Below are positions 53,761-64,000 of a stretch of DNA of 64,000 bases, piece after piece. Origin of the DNA: CAZEFK01 sp964511405 (GTDB lineage: Bacteria; Pseudomonadota; Alphaproteobacteria; Elsterales; Elsteraceae); the NCBI GenBank assembly GCA_964511405.1, contig CAZEFK010000004.1, forward strand, positions 1-64,000. The letters are read 5' to 3'. Positions within the stretch are counted from its first letter, which is position 1, and every line of letters begins with the position of its first letter. Below the pieces are notes generated by a model that saw nothing but the letters and a program-made list of their open reading frames with translations, ran no database searches and had not been told where the DNA came from. A program made the position numbers and the translations under genes.

Positions 53761-54498
53761 TCATTCGTGCAGGCCCTTGGACATGATCGCCGCGTAGCCG
53801 CCGTCCGCCTTCAGCTTCGCCAGGCCCTGGTTGAAGTCGGCGGCCAGCTGCTCGGCATTCTGCTTCTTTCGGGAGAACGCCACATAGAACTTGTTCACGA
53901 CCAACGGCGGGTCCAGCACGACGATCGCAGCCGCGTCGGCCGGCGCCTGTGCCTTCAGGTAATTCAGGACGGCGAACTTCTTTTCGAGAAATGTGTCGAT
54001 GCGCTTTGCTTGCAGCTTCTGGAGGTTCTGCTGAAAGCTGGAGGCATATTCCTTCTTTATCTGTTGATCGTCGGTCAGTTCTTTCGGATAGCTGCCGCCG
54101 TTGATCAGCCCGACGCTGTGCGAGCGGAGGTCCGATATCCCGTGATAGGCTAGGCCGGAGTCCTTGAGGGCGAAGAGGACATACGGGGATTCGGCAACCA
54201 CATCGGAATAGATCAGCTTTTGGGCCCGCTCGTCCGAATACAGGCAGCCCAGCAGGCCATCGACGTCGCCGTCGTAGGATTGGCTGAGCGCCCGCGCCCA
54301 GGGCACGAAATCGACGTGGGTGTCGTAGCCGGCCTCCTTGAGCGCCTGCGTCGTGATCTCGAGCAGAAAGCCGCCGGGTTTCTCGGCGTCCGTGGCGAAG
54401 GTGACGGTCTTCCCGGTCTGCGCCCATGCGATCGTCGTCGCCAGACATGAGAGCACCAGCGACAACAAGCCGGCGCGAATCCGCATGCTCCGCATCAT
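53761..54498 (-). CDS. Periplasmic solute-binding protein (SBP_bac_3-like), stand-alone
   Basis: 245 residues from ATG 54498 with GAGAGGAG upstream. The signal peptide (IRAGLLSLVLSCLATTIAWAQ) is followed by VTFATDAEKPGGFLLEITTQALKEAGY and DVDGLLGCLYSDERAQKL, the pattern of family-3 binding proteins. No permease or ATPase adjoins it. Its codon and base usage is AT-richer than in flanking genes, hinting at transfer. Possible roles: sensor for the divergent kinase system at 54669, or component of a distant importer. Confidence 0.8.
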   Translation of the reverse strand: MMRSMRIRAGLLSLVLSCLATTIAWAQTGKTVTFATDAEKPGGFLLEITTQALKEAGYDTHVDFVPWARALSQSYDGDVDGLLGCLYSDERAQKLIYSDVVAESPYVLFALKDSGLAYHGISDLRSHSVGLINGGSYPKELTDDQQIKKEYASSFQQNLQKLQAKRIDTFLEKKFAVLNYLKAQAPADAAAIVVLDPPLVVNKFYVAFSRKKQNAEQLAADFNQGLAKLKADGGYAAIMSKGLHE

Positions 54499-54668
54499 GG
54501 ACTCCTCTCTGGTTCCCAATAATCAGGCGTCCAAATCATTGACATCTCTTTAAGTGCGCGTTCGCGCGGCACCACCCCTGCGGCCGGGATCGCAACCCTA
54601 GGCGAGCCGCCGGCAGCGTGACAGAATGACCCAGGCGGTCGTCCCAACCGCGTCAGGCGGAGGTCACC

Positions 54669-55772
54669 ATGGATCGTCGCGCCATCCTGCGGATCGCTGC
54701 CCAGGCGCCGCTGCTGGGTCTTGGCCGTCGTGTCTGGGGCCAGGCGCGGCCGCGGGTCGTGTTCCTGAACCCCGGCGAGTCGGTCGAGCGCGGGACCGGG
54801 CCGTTCTGGCGCATGGTCAGCCAGTACATGGAGGCGGCGGCCCGTGGCTTCGGCATGCAGCTCGAAGTGCTGTACGCGGAGCGCGACCACCTGAAGATGA
54901 TCGGCCAGGCCGAGGCGCTGGCCCGTCGGTCCGATCCGCCTGATTATGTCGTCCTGGTCAACGAGAAGCTCGCCGCCCAGCAGATGCTGACGACGCTGGC
55001 GGGCACGCCGTCCAAGCTGCTGCTGATCCACAACGACCTGACGCCGGAGCAGCGCCGCACGATCGGCAACGAACGGCAGACGATCGCCAACTGGATCGGA
55101 ACCGCCACCACCGACGCCGGGCGCGGCGCGTACCTGCTGATGGCCGAGCTGGACCGCCAGCTCGGGCCGCAGCTGCCGAAGGTCATCGGGCTGACCGGCG
55201 ACCGCCAAACGCCGGTATCGCTGGAGCGTGCCAACGGAGTCGAGGACTACCTCAAGCATGCCGGACGTGGCCAGGTCGTGCAGCTCGCCTTCGGCGACTG
55301 GAGCTATGCCGACGGCGAGGAGAAGGCCCGCGTGCTGCTGGCGCGCTACCCGGAGGCCAATTGCCTCTGGGCGACCAACGACTCCATGGCCATGGGGGCG
55401 CTGCGCGCGGTCGAGGCGCGCGGCGCCAAGGTGTTGGTGGGCGGCATCGGCGGCTGGGGCGATGCCCTGGTCGCGGTCGCCGAGGGGCGGCTGGCGGCCG
55501 ATACCGCGGGCGACTATCTGATCGGCGCCTGGGCGATGGTCATGCTGCACGACTATCATCATGGCGAGGACTTCGCCGGCCATGGCGGGCTGAACCAGAG
55601 CTTCGACTACCTGTACGTCGTCAACCGCGAGACCGTCGGCCGCTACGAGGAGGCGGTGTTCAAGCGCGGCGACGCCCTGGACTTCGGGGTGTATTCCAAG
55701 CTCGCCGACCGTCAGCCCGGCCCCTACCGGTTCAGCCTGGAGCGCTTGGTCGCGTCCGTGCCGGCGAATTGA
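54669..55772 (+). CDS. Periplasmic (sugar-type) binding protein linked to a histidine kinase
   Basis: 367 residues; ATG 54669 after GGCGGAGG. Short leader with MDRRAILRIAAQAPLLGLGRRVWGQA. LacI-like periplasmic-binding fold: VVFLNPGESVERGTGPFW, PDYVVLVNEKLAAQQML, VIGLTGDRQTPVSLERANGVEDYL and CLWATNDSMAMGALRAV. No transporter genes follow; one base separates it from the hybrid kinase. It probably reports ligand to the kinase's periplasmic domain, as in LuxP/LuxQ-type pairs. Confidence 0.85.
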   Translation: MDRRAILRIAAQAPLLGLGRRVWGQARPRVVFLNPGESVERGTGPFWRMVSQYMEAAARGFGMQLEVLYAERDHLKMIGQAEALARRSDPPDYVVLVNEKLAAQQMLTTLAGTPSKLLLIHNDLTPEQRRTIGNERQTIANWIGTATTDAGRGAYLLMAELDRQLGPQLPKVIGLTGDRQTPVSLERANGVEDYLKHAGRGQVVQLAFGDWSYADGEEKARVLLARYPEANCLWATNDSMAMGALRAVEARGAKVLVGGIGGWGDALVAVAEGRLAADTAGDYLIGAWAMVMLHDYHHGEDFAGHGGLNQSFDYLYVVNRETVGRYEEAVFKRGDALDFGVYSKLADRQPGPYRFSLERLVASVPAN

Positions 55773-55773
55773 C

Positions 55774-58125
<2,352 letters not shown>

Positions 58126-58141
58126 CGCTGCCGTCGAGGCG

Positions 58142-58897
58142 TCATTCGCCGTCGGGGCGGGCCTGTCCCGAGAGGACGCGTTCGGCGCCGCGGACCAGGT
58201 CGCGGAAGGCCTCGTCATAGGAGACGCCGCGGACCGCCCACGCATGGATCCGGCCATGCCAGGCGAGCTGCCAGGATCCGATCCAGCCTTGAGCGGCGTC
58301 GCTGAACACCAGGGTGCCGGCGACCGTCACGCTGCCCGGCGGCGGCCGGAAGGCCGCTCCGCCCGACGCGGGCAGGCGCAGCGGCAGGGCATAGCGGTCT
58401 GCGGCCGCGGCCAGGGCCGTCCGCTGGTCGGCGCCGCCGGGCCCATCGGCGGCGAGGTAATAGGGCGGTTTGAAGCCGTCGACCAGGATCACCGGGAACA
58501 GCGTCGGGCGCGGCGCCGTCCAGGGCCGGCGCCCGAGGCTGGCCAGCGCCGCGCGGACCCGCGCGGGGTCGAACCGCACCGTCAGGTCGTAGGGCCGGTC
58601 CCGGCTGCCCTGCTCGTCATGATGGGGCTGGCCGGTCAGGTGGTCGACATAGCCGAAGCCGGCGACCAGGTCGCCGGCATGGGCGGCCAGCGTGTCGAGC
58701 CGTGGATCGCCGAGCAGCGTCGGGTCGCCCGAGACCTTCACCAGCACATCGCGCAGGCAGTCGGCGAAGCCCGTCGGCCGGCTGCGCATGTCGGTGCCGG
58801 TTACGATCGTATGACCCTGATAGAGCGGCGACGGCGTGCCGGCGTGGGCCGGGCCGGCAGCCAGGCCCAGCGCCAGGGCCGCGACCAGCCGCCTCAC
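58142..58897 (-). CDS. DUF2066 family exported protein
   Basis: 251 residues from GTG 58897, in a GTGA overlap with the YciI stop. Signal peptide RRLVAALALGLAAGPAHAG. The body (YQGHTIVTGTDMRSRPTGFADCLRDVLVKVSGDPTLL, YDLTVRFDPARVRAAL) matches DUF2066, a periplasmic or envelope family of unknown function common in Proteobacteria. An upstream in-frame extension to 58957 is antisense-like and lacks a ribosome site. Confidence 0.82.
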   Translation of the reverse strand: MRRLVAALALGLAAGPAHAGTPSPLYQGHTIVTGTDMRSRPTGFADCLRDVLVKVSGDPTLLGDPRLDTLAAHAGDLVAGFGYVDHLTGQPHHDEQGSRDRPYDLTVRFDPARVRAALASLGRRPWTAPRPTLFPVILVDGFKPPYYLAADGPGGADQRTALAAAADRYALPLRLPASGGAAFRPPPGSVTVAGTLVFSDAAQGWIGSWQLAWHGRIHAWAVRGVSYDEAFRDLVRGAERVLSGQARPDGE

Positions 58898-59202
58898 GGG
58901 TTGATCTTGTCGCCCAGCACGGCCAGGCGGAACGGCCGGACCTCGATCCTCTGCCACACGCCCTGGGTGACGTAGGGCTCGCGCGCCAGCCAGGCGTCCA
59001 GTTCGGCCCGGCTCGGGAACTCCACGATCGTCGAGGAGCCGATCATGGCGCCGGCATCGTCCAGGATGGCACCGCCGGCCTTGATCTCGCCGCGCCCGAC
59101 CATCGGTCCGAGGCCTTCGAAATGGAGCGGCCTGGCCGCCTTGCGCCGGTTCGGCGCCTCGGGGTCGGTGCCGTCATAGGCGATGATCAGGAATTGGGGC
59201 AT
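58894..59202 (-). CDS. YciI family protein
   Basis: 102 residues; ATG 59202. The ferredoxin-like alpha/beta fold is clear (FLIIAYDGTDPEAPNRRKAARPLHFEGL, VEFPSRAELDAWLAREPYVTQGVW). The His-Asp dyad proposed as active site is represented by His27 and the Asp in AELDAWL. Members include a chlorohydroquinone-processing enzyme, but most are uncharacterised. Translationally coupled to DUF2066; divergent from fhs. Confidence 0.88.
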   Translation of the reverse strand: MPQFLIIAYDGTDPEAPNRRKAARPLHFEGLGPMVGRGEIKAGGAILDDAGAMIGSSTIVEFPSRAELDAWLAREPYVTQGVWQRIEVRPFRLAVLGDKINP

Positions 59203-59357
59203 GGTTTCTCTCCCGGTTGGCTGCGCCGATGATGCCGATATCCTCGGGCGTGGTCACGCAGCCGGTTTGGAGGAACCACGCGCGGGGTGATGCGCATGTC
59301 GACGACCGTCGGCCGCCTCGTGTAGCCAATGGCTGCAACGCCAGGAGAGCCCACCCC

Positions 59358-61025
59358 ATGCTGACCGATGCCGAGATCGCGCGCGCCGCTCCATTAGAGC
59401 CGATCGAGGCGGTCGCAGCCCGCCTCGGCATCCCCGCCGACGCGCTCTACCGCTACGGCCCGACCAAGGCGAAGCTGGATTTCGGCTTCCTGGAAGGCCT
59501 GGCCGGCCGGCCGCAAGGCCGGCTGATCCTGGTCACCGCGATCAGCCCGACACCGGCCGGCGAGGGCAAGACCACGACCACGGTCGGGCTGGGCGACGCG
59601 CTCGCCCGGATCGGCAAGCGGGTGGCGATCTGCCTGCGCGAGCCCAGCCTCGGGCCCTGCTTCGGCGCCAAGGGCGGGGCCGCCGGCGGCGGCCGGGCGC
59701 AGGTCGTGCCGATGGACGAGATCAACCTGCACTTCACCGGCGACTTCCACGCCATCGGCGCCGCCCACAACCTGCTGTCGGCGCTGATCGACAACCACGT
59801 CTACTGGGGCAACGCGCTTGATATCGACGAGCGCCGGATCACCTGGCGCCGCGCTGTCGACCTCAACGACCGCGCGCTGCGCCGCATCGTGGTCGGCTTG
59901 GGCGACGGCGCCAACGGCATCCCGCGCGAGGACGGCTTCGACATCACCGTCGCCTCGGAAGTGATGGCGATCTTCTGCCTGGCGACCTCGCTGGAGGACC
60001 TGGAGGCGCGGCTCGGCCGCATCATCGTCGCCCGCCGCCGCGACAAGCGCCCGGTCACCGCCCGCGATCTGGAGGCGGCCGGCGCCATGGCCGTGCTGCT
60101 CAAGGACGCGCTGCGCCCGAACCTGGTGCAGACGCTGGAGCACACGCCGGCCTTCGTGCATGGCGGGCCGTTCGCCAACATCGCCCATGGCTGCAATTCG
60201 GTGCTGGCGACCCGCACGGCCCTGGGCCTGGCCGACTATGTGGTGACCGAGGCCGGCTTCGGCGCCGACCTGGGGGCGGAGAAGTTCTTCGACATCAAGT
60301 GCCGCAAGGCCGGGCTGGAGCCCGCCGCCGCTGTCGTCGTGGCGACGGTGCGGGCACTCAAGATGCATGGCGGCGTGGCCAAAGCCGACCTCGACCGTGA
60401 GGACCTGGGCGCGCTGGAGCGCGGCTTCGCCAACCTCCGGCGCCATATCGCCAACTGCCGGCTGTTCGGCCTGCCCGTCGTGGTGGCGGTCAATCACTTC
60501 ACCAAGGACACCGACGCCGAGCACGCCCTGGTGCGGCGGCTGTGCGAGGGCCTGGGCGTCGAGGCGATCGAATGCCGGCACTGGGCCGAGGGCGGGCGCG
60601 GCGCCGAGGCCCTGGCCCAGGCCGTGGTCGGCGCCGCCGACGGCGGCGCCAAGTTCCGCCTGCTCTATCCCGACGAGTTGCCGCTGGCCGACAAGATCCG
60701 CCGGGTCGCGACCGAGATCTACGGCGCCGCCGACATCGCCCTCGACGACGCGGCGGCCAAGCGGCTGGCCGAGTTCGAGGCCGACGGTTACGGCCGTCTG
60801 CCGGTGTGCATGGCCAAGACCCAGTACAGCTTCTCGACCGACCCCGCCGCCCGCGGCGCGCCGTCGGGGCACATCGTTCCGGTGCGCGAGGTGCGGCTGG
60901 CGGCCGGCGCCGAGTTCGTGGTCGCCCTGTGCGGCGACATCCGGACCATGCCCGGCCTGCCGCGGGTGCCGGCGGCCAACGGCATCCGCCTGGGGCCAGG
61001 CGGCGTCATCGACGGGCTGTCCTGA
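59358..61025 (+). CDS. fhs: Formate-tetrahydrofolate ligase
   Basis: 555 residues, normal length; ATG 59358 with AGGAG upstream. ATP-binding loop TPAGEGKTTTTVGL near residue 67, LREPSLGPCFGAKGGAAGGG, HFTGDFHAIGAAHN, and the C-terminal GDIRTMPGLPRVPAANGI (folate site). Makes 10-formyl-THF from formate, ATP and THF in the cytosol, supplying purine and serine synthesis or oxidising one-carbon units from demethylations such as the sox pathway in this window. Monocistronic or cotranscribed with fic. Confidence 0.95.
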   Translation: MLTDAEIARAAPLEPIEAVAARLGIPADALYRYGPTKAKLDFGFLEGLAGRPQGRLILVTAISPTPAGEGKTTTTVGLGDALARIGKRVAICLREPSLGPCFGAKGGAAGGGRAQVVPMDEINLHFTGDFHAIGAAHNLLSALIDNHVYWGNALDIDERRITWRRAVDLNDRALRRIVVGLGDGANGIPREDGFDITVASEVMAIFCLATSLEDLEARLGRIIVARRRDKRPVTARDLEAAGAMAVLLKDALRPNLVQTLEHTPAFVHGGPFANIAHGCNSVLATRTALGLADYVVTEAGFGADLGAEKFFDIKCRKAGLEPAAAVVVATVRALKMHGGVAKADLDREDLGALERGFANLRRHIANCRLFGLPVVVAVNHFTKDTDAEHALVRRLCEGLGVEAIECRHWAEGGRGAEALAQAVVGAADGGAKFRLLYPDELPLADKIRRVATEIYGAADIALDDAAAKRLAEFEADGYGRLPVCMAKTQYSFSTDPAARGAPSGHIVPVREVRLAAGAEFVVALCGDIRTMPGLPRVPAANGIRLGPGGVIDGLS

Positions 61026-61042
61026 GCGCCGCGGGAACTGCG

Positions 61043-61804
61043 ATGCGCGGCGATCGGAAGCAGCGGATCGAGGCCAAGAAGGCTGAGCTCGATCGGCTTC
61101 GGCCGCTGGCGCCGCATGGCCTCGACAACCTGGAGCATTCTCGCGATCTCGAACTGACCTACACGTCCAACGCCATCGAGGGGAACACCCTGACGGCGGC
61201 CGAGACGACGCTGGTCATCGAGCAGGGCATCACGATCGGCGGCAAGCCGCTCAAGGACCATCTGGAGGCAATCGACCACTACGCGGCGATCGGCTATGTC
61301 CGCGGCCTTGCGCGCCATCGGGCACCGCTGACGGAGTCCGACATCCGCAGCCTGCATGCCCTGGTGGTGCAGCGCTCACAGCCGGCGTTCGCGGGCCGCT
61401 ACGCGGACCAGGGCCGGTTCGTCCTGCAGGACGGCGGCCGCCACACCTTTCCGTCGCCGGCGGAGGTCCCGGCCTTGATGGGGGATTTCGTCGCCTGGCT
61501 GGGCGCAGCGCCGGCGTCGCCGCCGACCGCGTTCGAGGCGCACCGGCGGCTGGTCGAGATCCATCCGTTCAATGACGGCAACGGCCGGACGGCGCGCCTG
61601 CTGATGAACCTGATCCTGTTGCGGGGCGGCTATCCGCCGGTCGCCGTGCGCCCGGCCGACCGGCCGACCTACCTGGCCGCCCTCCAGCGGGCCCAGGCCG
61701 GCGGCGGCGCGGCCGATGTCGAGGACCTGCTGTACGAGCGGCTGGAGGCGGCGCTCGACGAGACCTTGGAGGCCTTGCGCCAGGCGCTGCCGCCCTCGGC
61801 GTAG
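61043..61804 (+). CDS. Fic family protein (AMPylase) with N-terminal inhibitory motif
   Basis: 253 residues, ATG 61043. The complete Fic loop HPFNDGNGRTARLL near residue 173 predicts AMP (or other nucleotide) transfer to a target hydroxyl. TSNAIEGN at 41-48 contains the S-x3-E-G inhibitory motif whose Glu blocks ATP, placing it in the intrinsically inhibited class rather than one needing a separate antitoxin. The flap (RFVLQDGGRHTFP) lies before the loop. It begins 17 bases after fhs. Confidence 0.92.
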   Translation: MRGDRKQRIEAKKAELDRLRPLAPHGLDNLEHSRDLELTYTSNAIEGNTLTAAETTLVIEQGITIGGKPLKDHLEAIDHYAAIGYVRGLARHRAPLTESDIRSLHALVVQRSQPAFAGRYADQGRFVLQDGGRHTFPSPAEVPALMGDFVAWLGAAPASPPTAFEAHRRLVEIHPFNDGNGRTARLLMNLILLRGGYPPVAVRPADRPTYLAALQRAQAGGGAADVEDLLYERLEAALDETLEALRQALPPSA

Positions 61805-61814
61805 GACCGCGCCG

Positions 61815-62072
61815 TCACGCGCCCACATCAAGCTCGTCGCCGGGCCCAGGCGCCTCGTCCGTCCCCAGGCTGTCCAGCAACGCCAGCGCGCCCGGCACGT
61901 CGGCGCGCTGCGCTCGTTCCCGGAAGAAGTCGGCAGTGCGCAACGCCGAAATCTTTTCGGCCACCGCCACATTGATGAATTGATTCAATGTCGTGCCTTC
62001 GGCCCTGGCGAGCCGCTCCGCTTCTGCCTTCAGCGAGGACTGCAACCGAAGAGCATAGTTCGACTGGCTCAT
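61815..62072 (-). CDS. Ribbon-helix-helix (HicB-like) antitoxin
   Basis: 85 residues from ATG 62072, chosen for the GGAGG ten bases upstream; an ATG at 62093 lies inside the toxin frame. SNYALRLQSSLKAEAERLARAEGTTLNQFINVAVAEKIS is the strand-helix-helix DNA-binding unit followed by an acidic tail (SLGTDEAPGPGDELDV) fit for toxin docking. It overlaps the PIN toxin stop by ATGA and lies downstream of it, the reverse of the usual vapBC order. Convergent with fic. Confidence 0.88.
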   Translation of the reverse strand: MSQSNYALRLQSSLKAEAERLARAEGTTLNQFINVAVAEKISALRTADFFRERAQRADVPGALALLDSLGTDEAPGPGDELDVGA

Positions 62073-62491
62073 GACTGCCTCCAAGAAAGCCATGCGGGAC
62101 CCGGTCGTTCGATCGTGATTCCCAGACGATCGGCACCGGCGAAATCCCGCTCGTTGAACGTCAGCAGTCGGTTGGCACCGCCGTTGATGGCTGCTTCCAG
62201 AACCATCTCATCGTCGGCGTCGCGCAAGATCGGGCGCCACAGGAACGAGATTTCGACTTGCCGACACACCGCACAGAGCGCATCCAACAGCCGGCCGATC
62301 TGCTGCTCGCTGGCACCACTGGCGGCCAATTGCTCCGGCCGCATCAGCACGGCTTCGTATTGCAGGGCCAGCGCCACCGACAGCGCAATTGTAGCTTCGC
62401 CTTCCAGGATCGCCCGCAGCCACGCGCGCGACGCACCGCGTCGGCTCCGAACCGCCGCAACCAAGACGTCGGCATCCAAGGCGACGATCAT
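62069..62491 (-). CDS. PIN-domain toxin (COG1569-type ribonuclease)
   Basis: 140 residues; ATG 62491. PIN acidic residues: Asp6/Asp8 in VALDADVLVAAV, Glu in ALQYEAVLMRPEQL, Asp-Asp in RDADDEMVLEAAINGGANRLLTFNERDF. These bind Mg for RNA cleavage. There is no Shine-Dalgarno sequence, but a near-consensus promoter lies right upstream, so the mRNA is probably leaderless. First gene of the pair with the RHH antitoxin. Confidence 0.9.
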   Translation of the reverse strand: MIVALDADVLVAAVRSRRGASRAWLRAILEGEATIALSVALALQYEAVLMRPEQLAASGASEQQIGRLLDALCAVCRQVEISFLWRPILRDADDEMVLEAAINGGANRLLTFNERDFAGADRLGITIERPGPAWLSWRQS

Positions 62492-62500
62492 ATCGCCAGG

Positions 62501-62529
62501 AATATCTCATGTTCCGAGTGATGTGACAA
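62501..62529 (-). promoter_or_regulatory. Sigma-70-like promoter of the PIN/RHH operon
   Basis: On the minus strand TTGTCA (62529-62524), exactly 17 bp, GATATT (62506-62501). Transcription would begin about 62494-62492, at or next to the A of ATG 62491. Confidence 0.6.
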
Positions 62530-62631
62530 CGTCGCGCCGATCTATGGCTCCGTTGCTGAGACACTTTGGTCAGGTCGAAGATGCCCGTTGATCCGGATCG
62601 GCCGTCTCCGACGTTCGCCCCGCGCCCGGAC

Positions 62632-63294
62632 CTATTCCAGCTCCGGGATCAGCATCGGCTCGGCCAGAGCGGCGGCGTACCACTCCTTGACGTCAGCACG
62701 GTCCAGCACCGCCGTGACGTACCCCTGGGCGTCGGCCGGCACGTCCAGGGCGTAGGTGCGCACCATGGGCAGGTCGCCGGCCAGCATGGCGTCGGCGACA
62801 GTGAAGCCGCTGCCGAACAGGTAGGGGCCGCCCTGGCCGAAGCGGGCGCGGGTGTCGGTCACCAGCGCCCACAGCCGGGCGAGGTCGGTCTTGGCCGCGT
62901 CGTCCAGCTCCGGGCGCTTGCGGGTGGTGCGGCAGTTCTGGGGCAGCAGGCGGCGCAGGGCGGCGAAGTCGGCGTGGATCTCGCACGCAACCGTGCGCGC
63001 TATGGCCCGGGCGCCGCGGTCGGCCGGCCACAGCCCGGCCTGGGGGAAGCGCTCGGCCAGGTATTCGGCGATCGCCAAGCTCTCCCAGATCGCCAGGTCG
63101 CCGACCCGCAGGCACGGCACCCGGCCCGACGGCGAATAGCGCAGGATCGCCTGGGCGGTGTCGGGCTCGCCCAGATGGACCACGATTTCCTGGAAGGCCG
63201 CCTTGGTCTGCTTGAGCGCCAGCCAGGCGCGCAGCGACCAGCTGCAATAGGTGCGGTTGCCCAGGACCAGGGTCAGCCCGAGCGGCGCGGCCAT
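62632..63294 (-). CDS. Glutathione S-transferase family protein
   Basis: 220 residues from ATG 63294. Thioredoxin-like N-terminal domain with the catalytic region LVLGNRTYCSWSLRAWLAL (Ser/Cys type) and the SGRVPCLRVGDLAIWESLAIAEYL glutathione site; an all-helical C-terminal domain ends with LPMVRTYALDVP. Conjugates or reduces with glutathione; substrate unknown. It follows the rhodanese gene by five bases, so it is probably in the metZ-rhodanese-gst transcript. Confidence 0.92.
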   Translation of the reverse strand: MAAPLGLTLVLGNRTYCSWSLRAWLALKQTKAAFQEIVVHLGEPDTAQAILRYSPSGRVPCLRVGDLAIWESLAIAEYLAERFPQAGLWPADRGARAIARTVACEIHADFAALRRLLPQNCRTTRKRPELDDAAKTDLARLWALVTDTRARFGQGGPYLFGSGFTVADAMLAGDLPMVRTYALDVPADAQGYVTAVLDRADVKEWYAAALAEPMLIPELE

Positions 63295-63299
63295 CGGGG

Positions 63300-63716
63300 C
63301 TAGCCCTGGCTCCAGGGCAGGCCGGCATGCTTCCAGCCGGCCACCGTGCCGCGATGCTTGGCCGCGTCGTGCGGCCCCTCGAAGCCGCCGGCGATGTTGT
63401 AGCAGCGCCGGTACCCGGCCTGGGTCATGGCGACGGCCGCCGCCTGGCTGCGGGCGCCGGAGCGGCACAGGAACAGGAGCGGCTGCTCGGGGCCGATGCC
63501 CTTGGCCGCCAGCTCCGCCGCGAAGCGGTCGTTGACCTGCATGGCGGGGTAGAGCTGCCAGGCGAGGGTCACCGGCGCCTTGCCCACGGACGACAGGTCG
63601 GGCAGGCCGACAAAGCTCCATTCCGGCTGGGTGCGCACGTCGACCAGCACGGCGCCCGACTCGTCCTTCAGCAGCGTCCAGGCCTGTTCGGGCGAGAGAT
63701 CTCCGGCGTAGCTCAT
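63300..63716 (-). CDS. Rhodanese-like sulfurtransferase
   Basis: 138 residues; ATG 63716 overlaps the metZ stop (ATGA). Single rhodanese domain with the active-site loop LFLCRSGARSQAAA, where Cys is the persulfide carrier, and VLVDVRTQPEWSFVG near the start. The C-terminus NIAGGFEGPHDAAKHRGTVAGWKHAGLPW is typical of the copies encoded next to metZ in Alphaproteobacteria. It may supply or buffer sulfide for homocysteine synthesis. Confidence 0.93.
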   Translation of the reverse strand: MSYAGDLSPEQAWTLLKDESGAVLVDVRTQPEWSFVGLPDLSSVGKAPVTLAWQLYPAMQVNDRFAAELAAKGIGPEQPLLFLCRSGARSQAAAVAMTQAGYRRCYNIAGGFEGPHDAAKHRGTVAGWKHAGLPWSQG

Positions 63717-64000
63717 GCCGCGCGCTCCCCGGCATCTGCTGCGACCGCCGCGGCGGCGGCGATGCCGCGCTCGAGATCGGCCAGCAGGTCCTCGGCGCCC
63801 TCGATGCCCACCGATAGCCGCAGCAGGCCGTCGGTGATGCCTTGCGCCAGGCGGTCGGCTTCGGCGACCGAGCGGTGGGTGGTGGTGGCCGGATGGGTGA
63901 TCAGGCTCTTGGCGTCGCCCAGGTTGTTCGAGATGTCGATGACCTCCAGGGCGTTCAGGAACGCGAAGGCGGCGGCTTTGCCGCCGGCCAGCTCGAAGGC
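63713..64000 (-). CDS. metZ: O-succinylhomoserine sulfhydrylase, C-terminal 95 residues (5' end outside window)
   Basis: The frame is open to the window edge and ends at TGA 63715-63713. The visible part contains VIDISNNLGDAKSLITHPATTTHR, the conserved PLP-enzyme C-terminal substrate segment of Cys/Met metabolism enzymes, and the MetZ-like end GIEGAEDLLADLERGIA. MetZ makes homocysteine from O-succinylhomoserine and sulfide. Overlap with the rhodanese gene supports the assignment over MetB or MetC. Confidence 0.9.
   Translation of the reverse strand, partial: AFELAGGKAAAFAFLNALEVIDISNNLGDAKSLITHPATTTHRSVAEADRLAQGITDGLLRLSVGIEGAEDLLADLERGIAAAAAVAADAGERAA

Noticed and set aside
59203..59357. 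Riboswitch (THF or ZTP) upstream of fhs
   Set aside because: I looked for the conserved pseudoknot and terminal motifs of both classes in the 155-bp gap and saw neither.

Overview
The window is high-GC DNA in which nearly every base is coding. Neighbouring genes often overlap by ATGA or GTGA, and GTG or TTG starts are common. The gene families (paired CobW GTPases around a WD40 protein, DUF2066, DUF1045 with a PhnZ-like oxygenase, a TPR glycosyltransferase followed by DUF6165, heterotetrameric sarcosine oxidase, a YtfQRT/YjfF importer) point to an alphaproteobacterium, probably a Rhodospirillales-type soil or plant-associated heterotroph. That placement is inference. I saw no rRNA, tRNA, CRISPR array, prophage or insertion sequence. 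The content is mostly uptake and catabolism of small organic compounds.

Layout. 1-5.2 kb: the start of a large transglutaminase-like protein, an orphan VapB-type antitoxin, a PP2C-like phosphatase and a TPR glycosyltransferase with DUF6165. 5.2-14.7 kb: a catabolic island. A divergent solute-binding protein faces an operon of RraA-like aldolase, amidohydrolase, SMP-30 lactonase and IclR regulator; next come a 2-hydroxyacid dehydrogenase, two more paralogous binding proteins and one NitT/TauT-type ATPase and permease. Three copies of a 15-bp odd-centred palindrome sit at the two divergent or internal promoters and probably bind the IclR protein. 14.8-22 kb: an aryl-CoA type cluster (CoA ligase, Old Yellow Enzyme with a 4Fe-4S motif and a fibronectin-III tail, acyl-CoA dehydrogenase, enoyl-CoA hydratase, MarR, SDR, RidA). 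It resembles 2-aminobenzoyl-CoA clusters but lacks the flavin hydroxylase. 22-27.1 kb: an O-fucosyltransferase-like protein, then a four-gene overlapping operon (PhnZ-like HD oxygenase, DUF1045, alpha/beta hydrolase, DUF3857 transglutaminase).

27.3-31.8 kb: a CorC/HlyC-type membrane protein, a FadR-type regulator and a chemoreceptor. 31.9-43.7 kb: a visibly less GC-rich block with an aspartase-like lyase, soxBDAG, an asparaginase-like hydrolase, a LysR regulator and a polar amino acid ABC transporter. Together these suggest breakdown of an N-substituted aspartate or asparagine to fumarate. 44-48.5 kb: a complete galactofuranose-type ABC importer. 48.5-54.5 kb: antitoxin and nucleotidyltransferase remnants, the CobW-WD40-CobW operon, an amidase and a lone binding protein. 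54.7-58.1 kb: a periplasmic binding protein paired with a hybrid histidine kinase. 58.1-64 kb: DUF2066, YciI, formate-tetrahydrofolate ligase, Fic, a PIN/RHH toxin-antitoxin pair with a probably leaderless toxin mRNA, a GST, a rhodanese and the end of metZ.
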